From Antedon mediterranea (Eukaryota > Echinodermata > Crinoidea > Comatulida > Antedonidae): a stretch of DNA of 64,000 nt. Within the stretch, counting starts at the first letter, position 1. The number at the start of each line of letters is the position of its first letter. The notes beneath the pieces are model-generated. The model made no database searches. It was not told the DNA's origin and worked only from the letters and a program-made list of their open reading frames with translations. The position numbers were made by a program, and so were the translations under genes. The DNA lies in contig NC_092672.1 of the NCBI RefSeq assembly GCF_964355755.1, positions 992,001-1,056,000 of the forward strand, given 5' to 3'. This document shows positions 1 to 10,675 of the stretch, piece by piece.

Positions 1-3000
1 CTGCAACTGTATCTTGTATTTGCAGTAGTGTTTTTCCTTACTTACAAATTACTGCAATGCTTCCAAGAAAAGAAGCAAGTATCACCACCTCGAGGACCAA
101 GAGAATGGCCTATCGTTGGTATGTTACCGAGTTTAGCAGGCAAAGCTCCATACAAGATTCTCAGTCGCATGGCCAAGAGGTATGGTGGAATATTCGCAGG
201 AAAAATGGGAAATGTTCCTACGATTTTCATCTCAGATTTTGAGTTACTGAAGCAAGCTTTTTGTCAGCCGGGTCATTTGTTTAGTGGCCGACCTTCTGTG
301 ACAATGTTTGAGTTGAGTAAAGGCCGAGGTAAGTTCAGTTTTCATATTATATAGGCCTAATTATGTTGCATCACAGGTCACTGTCACTTTCTCATAATTG
401 ATAATTGGTAGTAGCCTATAGCACGCAGTACGATGTGTTTTGATTAGATACCAATTAGGCCTCCGTATATCTGACACATTCCTCGAGGCTTTTAAACCTC
501 ACTCACATCAGATATTCTTTTAAACTGTGTGGTTATTATTTTAATATTTCAACTTTAAGGCGCATATTCTAAGTTGCTATTTGGATACTCTTATTTATGA
601 CATTAGTCTCAGCCAAAGTCGAAGAGTTCGCACAAAAAAATAGAAAGTATAATTAATGAACTATCGGTGAATGATCTATATAAAAAACTACATGAACATA
701 AACTATACGTATGTATGTAAGCCTATGAACTGCTCCGGTAATGACCTGTTTAAGGCATACTGACGTTGACAAGCTGTCATGGTTAGACCATTGTCTACCG
801 AATTATAATGGATTTCAATGGTACTATAATTATTCATATAACCCGAGTAGGCCTACAGATAGAGACATATGGTAGTTTAATAATAGGCCTATATAGTACA
901 TATAAAACATTGATAGACATGCCTAATGCCTTCAATATTAATCAGACTATCAAAGCATTTATTTAATCAGAGAGATGCAAACTAATACGACATCTCTCTC
1001 AATCAAGCACATCGTCTGGTTTCCAGACGGAGTTTTGTCTTAATATTAGTAAAGAGATTGGCTTCGTGAATCATGCCTACCCTGGATGTTACTAACACAT
1101 AATGTAGCCTATACTATTTGAGTTTGTGTATTTTCACGTCAACTGGCGAACTAACATACAAAAGAGACAATAAACAGACTTGGAGCAGGTAGGTATACCT
1201 CACTGCTTGGAGCGTGTCTATGCAGCACAGTGAGGCGGCCCACGGTTTGTGAAAATAGCCTATGGCACGCACCCGCTATGGCCTCAGCGTAATGCACTAT
1301 ATTATAATATCAGCAGGGGTAATAAATTACACAGTACAATATTTTAGTCTACGTATTCTGTATGGTCTGGCATACCATAATAATGTATGCTTACAAGTAA
1401 ATAATGTATGAAGGTCATCACGGAATTTATTTCCTGAATCTATTATTAGACTTGCAATAGGTCAAGATTCTTCTGTGTGAACGCGAACTTGTGTTTACAA
1501 TTGACAGCTTACAGTTACAATTTAAGTTAATACACAATGGACAATGACACTCACTTTTTGTACAATACTATCCAGGAAGTTGTAAACTGTGGAAGTACGA
1601 CCTTTAAACGCTTTAACTAAAAATCCCAATATTATACACACTATTATTATGCTTGTAACTCGATATTAATGTCAATACAATTGCGACAATGCAATATAAA
1701 ATAGAATATTTAATGAAAGCTATAGTGAAAAGGAAAGTTTGCTGCCCGGTTTGAGGCGAAGGGGAGTGCGGAGATTGAGAAAGAGTGGGGAAGATTGAGA
1801 AAGAGTGTGGGAGATTGAGAAAGAGTGGGGGAAGATTGAGAAAGAGTGGGGAGATTGAGAAAGAGTGGGGGAGATTGAGAAAGAGTTGGGGAGATTGAGA
1901 AAAGAGTGGGGAAGATTGGGAGAGGCAAAGTGGGGAAGATTGAAAGAAAACTGGTGAGAGTGGGGGAAGGTTGGTGCAAGAGAATTCCGGGAGATTGAGG
2001 GGTGTATTGTGGAGTACGGTTTAATTTTTGTTAATTTTCGGCGTATTATTGTAATAAAATGATATTCAAAACATTTATTTAATATTAAAAATAATGATGA
2101 AATATTGGTACAATACTGAATATTATTATACTTCTTTTATAGGTATAGGATGTGCATATTACGGACAGTCTTGGAAAGAACATCGCAAATTCACAGTTAA
2201 ACTCCTCCGCCATTTTGGAATGGGTAGACGTAGTATACAGGGACGCATAATGACAGAGGTGGACTTTTACCTATCAGACTTATCGAACATGGTCGATAAA
2301 CCATATTACATGGGTCAGCTGACCAACAATGCAGTCGCCAATATCATCTATTCTATTGCGTTTGGTGAACGGTTTGAATACACTGACGAGAACTTTATAA
2401 ATCTTCAGCGAATTACGAGGTATTGTTTAGACATGATGGGCTCTGCTGGTATCTTCAACTACCTCCCGTACCTCAGGCACCTCCCATTTACGTCTTTCAA
2501 CGCCTTTCATAAACTATATGATGAATTCTGTTTGTTTGTCGACGAACGGTTAGTCCAACCTTCTACGGATAACCCCACCGAAGCTAAGAGTTTTATCGAT
2601 GCGTATTTCATAGAGATGAACAGGAAAAATGATAACGAAGAAGAAACTACAATGTGTAGAGAGACACTGCTATTCACCGTTGTAGACTTAATTGCCGGAG
2701 GTACCGACACGACGACTTCAACGTTGATGTTTTTACTAGCGTACACCGTCGCGTACAAGGATGTGCAGCGTAAGATTCAGGAGGAAATTGACACGGCGGT
2801 CGGTTCTCAACGAAATGTTTTCTTGGACGACATGGATAATTTACCGTACACGTGCGCAACTATTTACGAAGTTATGCGCATGGCTAGTTCGGTTGCTCTT
2901 GGTAGGTTCTATACGTTGTCATAAGTAGGCGCCGGGTTGGCGGGGCTATATAAAATATCACGATAAAGCAACGGAAGCTTTTTGCACAGACTATATATTA

Positions 3001-5075
3001 GGAATTGCCAATTGGCATTTGCGCACTGGATGGACATTATTTTGTTTTTAAATTATATGTGCGTAACGTCCTTAAGTGCCTACACGTCATTATATGCGTA
3101 CACGTCATTATGTGCGTACATGCAATTAAGTGCGCACACGTAATTAAGTGTCTCATTGCGATGTCGTGGTATTTTTTTTAATGCTAACATTTTTATTTTG
3201 TAAATTCAAGGTGTACCTCATTCTACAACGAAAGCAGTCGAATTGAATGGATACCACCTCGATGAGGGCGTTCAAGTGATTGGTAACCTGTACTCAATAA
3301 TGCACGATCCTTCTACCTGGGAAAACCCCGAAGAATTCAAGCCGGAAAGGTTCTTGAATGAAGATCGCAGCAAAGTCATCCTCCCGAAACAATGGATACC
3401 ATTTGGAATAGGTAAGCACGCTATATCTTTTAACATCATGTGTATGCATACCGCCGAAAAAAGCACTACGCGCGCGTTTAAATATTGATGATAATAAATG
3501 TAACGCATGATGTCACTGACGTACGGATAGTTTGCGGGGTTGTGATTGGCGAATTAAAGTTAACACTCTGGGACACACAATGCAGAAATTATCTTGACCA
3601 ATCACGAGCGACGGATCGGATGAGTTGACGTCGCTTATAATGAATCAAGTTGATTGCGTTGTGCGACGTCCTTCATTTGGTTTGCGTGTAACTATGCGAT
3701 ACGTAAAGACAGGGCTTGGTTCACACTTGCACGTAACGCAATGACGTAGTCGCGTCGTGATTGATCAAATTACGGTGGTGCAGTTAATTACGTCATTGCG
3801 TTACGTCCAAAGTGAGAATCAAGCTATCGGATGTCGCGCGTGGTTTTTTTATTTGACTTTTAGAGAAGGCTATACATTTCTTCGGGTTAACAAACGCGGA
3901 CAGTGCCACGTCATATTTTGGCGGTCTAGTGATGTCTCCAATTCCGGTTGTCACCTGGTGCCTTCTCATCCTGGTAAATCGTGAAAGGTATTGTAGGCAT
4001 AGTATTGAGGAAACAGTTTTACAATTCAAGAACGGACATTATTGACATCCACGCGTTGACAGCTAATATCCGTCGAAAACAAGGTCGTACTCGTAGTGTC
4101 GGTAGTTCAAGGAAATAAAAAAAAACAGCTACGGAGAATAAAGGGTTTACCTGTGACCGCGACACGATCTTTTCTGCGCCCTTTAACTGACACTGCGCGC
4201 TGCGGAGAATATTTCCATAGTGTACAGTACTGTTTGTATTTGCAGCCAGTCATAAGATCAAAGGACTGTTACGAGTTCCTATTTTGGCAAGGCAAAACAG
4301 TGTCCTGTTGGTATATCTATTCCCTGGGTCATGGTTATCAAAACCGGGAAGTCAAGTAAAGTTGAGAATGGCGTTCCGTCTTAACTTTAAGCTATTACTA
4401 CTCCAGAAACGCCTAGCCAAGTTCCCAACTATACTTATCTTAAGCTCTCTGTCTACACTATTAAACTTTATATGTGACAAAAAAATGTGATGGGCCCATA
4501 TATGGACATGATGATGTCATATAACTATCATTAGGGGCCTATATTGGCATATCACCACCATATTTGGGTACATCACATTTTTTATGTCACATAAAGTTTG
4601 ATAGTGTAGACAGAGCTTTAGGAGAGAATGTTTCTTTTTTGTTGATCCAATAGATTAAAAAGTATTAAAAGTGGTACTTACAACGACGTTTCGCAAACAT
4701 TCAGTGTGTTTTCTCACAAGTAGACGATGGTACCATTTTTAGTACACATTTCGATCTATTAATCAACAAAAATGAAAAATTCTCTCTGGAACCCAGACTA
4801 GCCGCCTTGCAAACGTACAGCATTGCAACCAAGTTCCTAATAGCATCGTTATTATTTTTTCAGGTAATAGAAGATGTCCTGGTGAGGCTCTTGCTAAAAG
4901 CACGGTGTTCTTATTCTACACGAATCTCATACACACGTTTGACCTGAGTCTACCGGAGAATGAACCAAAAATCAATCTTCAACCTCGAGATGGAATTACT
5001 CTGCAACCAGAATCTCACAAAATATTACTGTCACATCGGACACACAGTAACATTACCACCGAAACCAAACAGTAG
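1..5075 (+). CDS. Cytochrome P450, CYP2 clan (5'-partial, 4 exons)
   Basis: Exons are 1-328, 2143-2901, 3211-3411 and 4864-5075 (stop TAG). All introns are GT-AG phase 1, and the parts join to 1500 nt (499 residues) in one frame. The first exon is open to the window edge, so the initiator Met is probably just outside. The product is a heme-thiolate monooxygenase anchored in the ER membrane. Visible in order: an N-terminal hydrophobic anchor (YLVFAVVFFLTYKLL), the Pro-rich hinge PPRGPREWPIVG, helix C WKEHR, the I-helix oxygen motif AGGTDTTTS, the K-helix ExxR as EVMR, FKPERF, and the heme loop FGIGNRRCPG with its Cys ligand. The hinge and the GVPHSTTK stretch after the K helix fit CYP2-clan enzymes. 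Substrate cannot be read from the sequence; xenobiotic, fatty-acid or steroid oxidation are all possible. No internal stop or missing motif was found. Confidence 0.93.
1765..1930. repeat. Minisatellite GAGATTGAGAAAGAGTGGGG in P450 intron 1
   Basis: About eight imperfect copies of a 19-21-bp purine-rich unit (gagattgagaaagagtggg with G-run length changes) lie in the 1.8-kb first intron of the P450 gene. The strand is almost pure purine. The rest of intron 1 (329-2142) is AT-rich with no coding signal that I recognise. Confidence 0.85.
3530..3830. repeat. ACGCAA-rich inverted-repeat elements in P450 intron 3
   Basis: This stretch carries words such as cttggttcacacttgcacgt and, further on, inverted cgttacgtccaaagtgagaa, plus tgattggtcaaatta-type cores. 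Related inverted-repeat copies sit at 5170-5380, 16300-16430 and 17800-17950. I infer a non-autonomous DNA transposon (MITE-like) family whose ends read aagcttggttcc with internal ACGCAACG/CGTTGCGT words. Exact ends and target duplications were not resolved. Confidence 0.55.
4440..4620. mobile_element. MITE, CTCTGTCTACACTATCAAAC terminal-inverted-repeat family
   Basis: A nearly intact copy of the commonest small element in the window. It starts taagctctctgtctacacta and ends with the inverse agtttgatagtgtagacaga followed by gcttta. The interior is palindromic, with repeated GTGATGTGCCC, ATATGGACATGATGATGTCAT and CATATTTGGGCACATCAC words. It is 181 bp with no coding capacity and lies in the last intron of the P450 gene. 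I infer that it was mobilised in trans by a DNA transposase; the superfamily is not assigned. Confidence 0.8.
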
Positions 5076-7131
5076 ACTTTGAATATAATTCATTGGACCG
5101 AATACAGGGCGGGTGGAGGATAGAGGGCGGTTTAGGGGGTACAAAATTACAGCGACAATTCTGGATTTGTGGATTGAAGCTTGGTTCCAACTAGACCGTA
5201 ACGCAACGTAACATAACGTAACTAGACCGTAACGCAAGTACGTAAAAGGTACAGAAGTACAGTAGGTTGTTTCAATCACAAGCGACGCGTACGATTCTAT
5301 CCTTTCGTTTGTGATTGGTCAAATTACGTGCGTTGCGCGTACGTCGTGTGTTGCGTCATAATGGGAGCCAAGCTTTAGGAATTTACAGGAATTATTATTA
5401 TATTATTATAGGAAGTATTCTTCAAAAACGTAGCCTATAGACAAAATAAAAATGTAGATATAAACAGTCACTGCCAAACAGGAGCTAAAAACAAAATCTA
5501 ATTAATTCTACAATTATCAAAGACCCAGTACTACAATAAAATAATTACCCAGATATGTCCAAATTTAAACAACGCAGTTGAAATGTAGAATGTGTTTTCA
5601 GTATTTCAGTAGTGATGTTTTGTGCTCTTATACTTCAATCTGGGAGAATTCTAGTCAAGCTAGCCATATTTGTACAAAGATTTATGTTACGTCACTGTAA
5701 TATAGTTTATATAATTATTTTATATATCAAGAACTACTTTAGATAACTTCTCTAACTATTTGTCAAAGTACATGTAGATTCATCCGCATTTGAACGCGCG
5801 CGCGTATCTAAATTTGTTTCATCGCATTGACGTGACACGTACTAAAAACGCGTACAAATACAAAAACTTATGTCAGTAGATACGTAACACTGACGTCATA
5901 AGTAAATAAGCACTAAAGTTTTGTTGTAAAATATTCAATATTCATTGTTTCCATTAATGTTGATATCTATGTTATGCATTAATGTTGATATCTATGTTAT
6001 GCATTGCGCAGCTAATACATTATTTTTAATGAATTATTTAAAAATGCATACAAATAGGCTATAGATATTGAAACAAGAATTCTTATCTAAAGGCTAAATT
6101 AATGCACTTTTCCTGTTATAATAATTGTCATTAAAGATAACATGCCTACGATAGCGAGTCACTAACAATATCAACAAAAAATCACAGTAATACAATAAGT
6201 GATGTACGCATATCGTCGTGTTGTTACGTCATAGTGCAATGTATAAATGTATTATAATCTCTATGCACAAACACAGTAAAGAATGACGTCAGCGAACATG
6301 TTTGCAAAGAATAAACTGTTATTGTCATTCAAAATCTGTTTTGTTTACATCAGCAATTGTTTGTTTTGTAAAAATAATGTGAATAAATAAAATAAAAGAT
6401 TTATTTTGTTATTTAGTCGTTTTCTTTGTAATTGACGTTGACTTAAATTCAGAATAATTCAGATTAACTAAACTAAACTTAACAAAATAATAAAATAATT
6501 CTGTAGGTGTGAAACCGATGGTATGTTGATGACATTAATATTGTTGTATTATTTATATATTGACGACAGACTGAGGATAATACATACATATTTGCCCAAT
6601 GACACAGGAGGAATGAGTAAATGTTCTCACTGATTTTTTAAAACAACAATGTGGTTCTAGTAACAAAGATAAGCTGTGGCACTGAATATTCATAAGACGA
6701 ATGTACAAAGTAGGATGGTATTCAAATGACGGCCTATACAAAGGAAGTCAACATACGTCCTGTGAATGTTATCGTTGGGCTTATAGACTATAGGAGCTTC
6801 ACCTTTTATTCAACATTTTTAGTCTAAAGCCTATTTCCAACAAGGCGAATTTGTTCGCTCGAATCGAAAGCGCCAGCTTTTACACATGCATATTCATGTT
6901 TCCCATCTTCAAAAGACGCTTTCAATTCGGTGACTACTTCTTCGCATGCAGCTAAAGTAAAATGACGTCACGCGCGAACTAATTCGTATAGTGGAAAATC
7001 GGCTTAAAATCACCGGACATTTAAGAACAAATTGAAAAAATGGAATAAATTCTACAACGTTGAATTATCGCACTTGCTAATTCGCATGAATAACCTCTCA
7101 TACCAAACAGACCGATAAAAAGATATTTTAA

Positions 7132-7333
7132 TATCTATATATAAATTTACGTAAGGGCAAAATTCGGTAAATCGCGCCTTACTTTTAGAATTTTTACTCG
7201 ATGGTATATAAAGTTGGTTCGTACTTTCGGTACTGATTTTAACCACCTGATGTAACCCTGTTTACTAATTAAATTAAGTTAGATAATTAGTTATTGACGA
7301 TTAAAACGAATTTAGGTTCAACGATTTGCCCCA
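7132..7333 (+). repeat. Left copy of inverted repeat bracketing the 14-3-3 locus
   Basis: About 200 bp, including cgatggtatataaagttggt and attgacgattaaaacgaatt, match the reverse complement of 14917-15110 with scattered differences. A partial third copy in direct orientation lies at about 7950-8030 (attgacgattaaatcgaatt). The pair encloses both 14-3-3 copies. It may be ends of an element, or simply a dispersed repeat. Confidence 0.75.
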
Positions 7334-8543
7334 AATAGGGGTGTTTTCCGATCGTGGTATACACTGTCTAATGGATGTCCATCTTGAAAAATACCCGCCA
7401 CAAAAATGCGAGGAGGCTTCGCATTTTCCTATCTCCTCCTACGATAATTGTTTTTAATAGCTGAAAACCGGTTGAACAGCTCGAGTACAGTATCATAATG
7501 TTGAAGACATGCCGATTTTCTTAAAAAAATACTATTTTTACGTTTATGCAAATGTATTGATTTGAAATGAATGGAACATTCCATTCTCTGTTCCACAAGT
7601 GTCTATTCCCTCAGGCGTCGTAAAGGCAAGTACTGTATACTCATAACAGAAATTCGATCCATTTTTTTTTCAATCTGTGCTGCAGAGGTTGGATATAGAT
7701 TTGTTTTTAACGGATAATGAGCTAGCGTTTTCAGTCGCCGTATATTATGTACAAATCTTTATTATTGCAGTTAAACCACCAACGTGACATCATCACCCTT
7801 CCCTCACTGGCATGAGTAGCGTTGTAAAGCCAGTAGAGGATAGGCCTACGGTGCATCACATGCCCTAAACGTAGAACAACTTTGGTGGGTAGGGTTAGGA
7901 ACCAACTTAAGTATGAATTGGCTCTAAGAAACAATTAAAAACCATTAGGCCTACTAATTAAGTTGAGTTAGATAATTTAATATTTATTGACGATTAAATC
8001 GAATTTATGATTTGCCACGAATAGGGGTGGTTTTCACAAATTGTTTTACATTATATAAACTACAGTATTATTATACACGTCGTAGTGATGTATCGTTACA
8101 TGTACTGTACTATTTCAATCGACTAGGACGGTGATAGTTTCAACAAAGTATTACATCGCAATGTTTTACTGTGTTTAGTGGTATATTATTTGTAAAACAT
8201 GAAAACAATTAATATTTCGTTACTACATGGATAAAGAATATATTTAAAAATTGTTCCTCTTTGCACCCATCCTCTTTCCCATCCCTCAACCCTAATGTTA
8301 CATACAAAACACAAATTAAGTTTGTTTAAATTTGACTTAAACAATTGGTCTCATTTTGTGACAAGTTTCTCTTTCGGAAGTAATTCCCAGGGTGCTAATT
8401 TTAGTTCAGTACATAAATCACAGTGTCTATTTATTCGTTCCTGTAAACGACATGTATTATTGTCCTGCGGTACGTACATTTGAAATCGCCAGTTTTTTAA
8501 CGCTGAAATTATTATGTATTCGAGAACCATCTGTGGGCACGAC

Positions 8544-8580
8544 CTAGATGGTACGCGAGCGAAGCGAGCGTACCATCTAG
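8544..8580. repeat. 37-bp foldback hairpin
   Basis: Two perfect 13-bp arms, ctagatggtacgc and gcgtaccatctag, enclose an 11-nt loop gagcgaagcga. It is 219 bp upstream of the first 14-3-3 exon. The loop style resembles the hairpins at 31515 and 56923, suggesting a dispersed foldback family. Confidence 0.85.
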
Positions 8581-8799
8581 TTATGATAATAATATTAAAA
8601 AACACTTTGAAATGTATGAGAATTTATTAAATTATTCATTCCACTTGGTTAGTTCCCATGAAAGGCGAATGGAAATGGCCTCCCGATAACTTTACTATTA
8701 TGATGTTAATATAAATATGTATGTACTGCAGAGGTTCCTATTTTTTAACGAAGGCACCAGAGTTCACATCTCTTATATATATTTTTTTTAAAGTTTTAG

Positions 8800-9335
8800 A
8801 TAAAGCCAGAGAAGATCATTTGTACGCAGCTAAATTGGCCGAAAAAGCAGAACAATATGATGGTATAAGTTTGTATTTAAAATATAAAAATTATTATGAA
8901 ACTTGATTAAAAAATAGTTGTCCTGGCGAGGTGTACCTAATATATAGCTTAATTTACCTAACTAGACACTGAAAAGAAGCAAAGAAAGTATCTCTTTAAA
9001 AGGAAAAATAATTTAGCATATAAAGGTCTTAAGAAAGTAATAATTGTCCTAAAATATGGTTGGTTGTCATTTTTAATCGCCACAATGTATTGATGTTTTT
9101 ATTTTCAATTTCATTGTAATATCTTTAATTATAGTTATTATAGAAATGGTATTCTCTCTGTTTTTTTTATAGACATGGTTAGGGCAATGAAGAATGTAGT
9201 TCAATTGGGCGTAACCTTTACTGTAGAGGAAAGAAATTTACTGTCGGCTGCCTACGAAAATGCAGTAGATGCTAAGAGAGCCTCGTGGAGAACGGTCAAC
9301 GACGAACTCAAACAGAAAGAGTTGATTTATCAATC
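8800..9335 (+). pseudogene. Truncated 14-3-3-like gene copy (two exons only)
   Basis: Exon 8800-8862 encodes AREDHLYAAKLAEKAEQYD. Exon 9173 to about 9330 encodes MVRAMKNV, TVEERNLLSAAYENA and AKRASWR. Together they give helices A to C of the 14-3-3 fold. The first exon is exactly 63 nt and phase 1-1, like exon 2 of the intact neighbour (11253-11315), so the two loci are duplicates. No signal-peptide exon and no exons for helices D-I are found. The third-helix exon has no clear donor and runs into a 16-bp minisatellite near 9336. The position equivalent to zeta K49 is Glu (AYENA instead of AYKNV), while R56 and R60 equivalents are kept. It is either a decayed copy or a source of alternative exons for the downstream gene. 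Confidence 0.75.
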
Positions 9336-10070
9336 TAAGTATGCATCTAAGTATGGATGTAGTATCAATCTAAGTATGGATACTTCTAAGTATGGATCTA
9401 GTATGGATCTCAGTATGGATACTTCTAAGTATGGATACTTCTAAGTATGGATACTTCATGGATCTCAGTATGGATACTTCTAAGTATAGATACTTCTAAG
9501 TATGGATACTTCTAAGTATGGATACTTCTAAGTATGGATCTCAGTATGGATACTTCTAAGTATGGATACTTCTAAGTATGTATATTTCTAAGTATGGATC
9601 TCAGTATGGATACTTCTAAGTATGGATACTTCTAAGTATGGATACTTCTAAGTATGGATATTTATAAGTATGGATACTTCTAAGTATGGATACTTCTAAG
9701 TATGGATATTTCTAAGTATGGATATTTCTAAGTATGGATATTTCTAAGTATGGATACTTCTAAGTATGGATACTTCTAAGTATGGATACTTCTAAGTATG
9801 GATACTTCTAAGTATGGATACTTCTAAGTATGGATACTTCTAAGTATGGATACTTCTAAGTATGGATACTTCTAAGTATGGATACTTCTAAGTATGGATC
9901 TCAGCATGGATACTTCTAAGTATGGATCTAAGCATGAATTTAAGTATGGATACTTCTAAGTATGGATCTAAGTATGAATCTAAGTATGAATCTAAGTATG
10001 AATCTAAGTATGAATCTAAGTATGAATCTAAGTAAGGATCTAAGTAGAATCTAAGTAGGATCTAACTACT
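9336..10070. repeat. Minisatellite TATGGATACTTCTAAG (16 bp)
   Basis: About 45 imperfect copies of a 16-bp unit tatggatacttctaag, with shorter variants (aagtatggatct, aagtatgaatct) at both ends. It begins inside the third-helix exon of the truncated 14-3-3 copy and occupies the place where its remaining exons would lie. Confidence 0.93.
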
Positions 10071-10675
10071 AATGCCTAAACGTTCAATTATACGAAGACG
10101 GATTGCTTCACTGTCAGTGACCACGTGACCACCAATTAGAAGTAAACGATGCAATAAAAGCTATATTATTATTAGATACAAGTAAAACTATATAAAAGAT
10201 AGTTAACTCTTTGAAATACATGATAATATATTAAATCATTCATTCCATGGTTAGTTCTCATGGGATAACCTTTCATCAATACAATCAAACAAAGAATTCC
10301 ATTACCGATAAAAATATACTTTAAATTTTGCTGTTAATATACAGTACAATCGAAGGAAAAAATGGTCTGACCAATAACAAGTTAATTACTATTATAATAA
10401 TAATTATAACAAAAGAAGCATTTTTATGATTTTTTAAACGTGATTTTAAACATTACTATTATGATGGTAATATACAGTACAATCGACGGAAAGTGGCCTG
10501 ACCGATAAAAAGATACTTTACTATTTTAATTAAAATACTATGAATTAATGAGCTATTGTTTAATCTCTCTGAAATATATGAGCACTGACTATTACTCTTA
10601 TTCTACCTGAAGGCAACAGAAGGCAGCAGTCTTTCCATCGTTGTAAACTAACTTAAATAAAATAACACTTTTAAA

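Larger units (their letters stand above)
5076..8799. other. Intergenic region, P450 to 14-3-3 locus
   Basis: No gene is supportable in these 3.7 kb. An ACGCAACG-type inverted-repeat element lies at about 5170-5380. A 25-bp direct repeat around tgttgatatctatgttatgc is at 5956-6005. The segment 7132-7333 reappears inverted at 14917-15110, and its end reappears at about 7950-8030. A 37-bp hairpin lies at 8544-8580. A first exon for the truncated 14-3-3 copy should lie here, but I could not find one. Confidence 0.6.

Noticed and set aside
5031-5279. 82-codon minus-strand frame over the P450 3' end
   Set aside because: It overlaps the last P450 exon in antisense and continues into an ACGCAA-type repeat; no domain.
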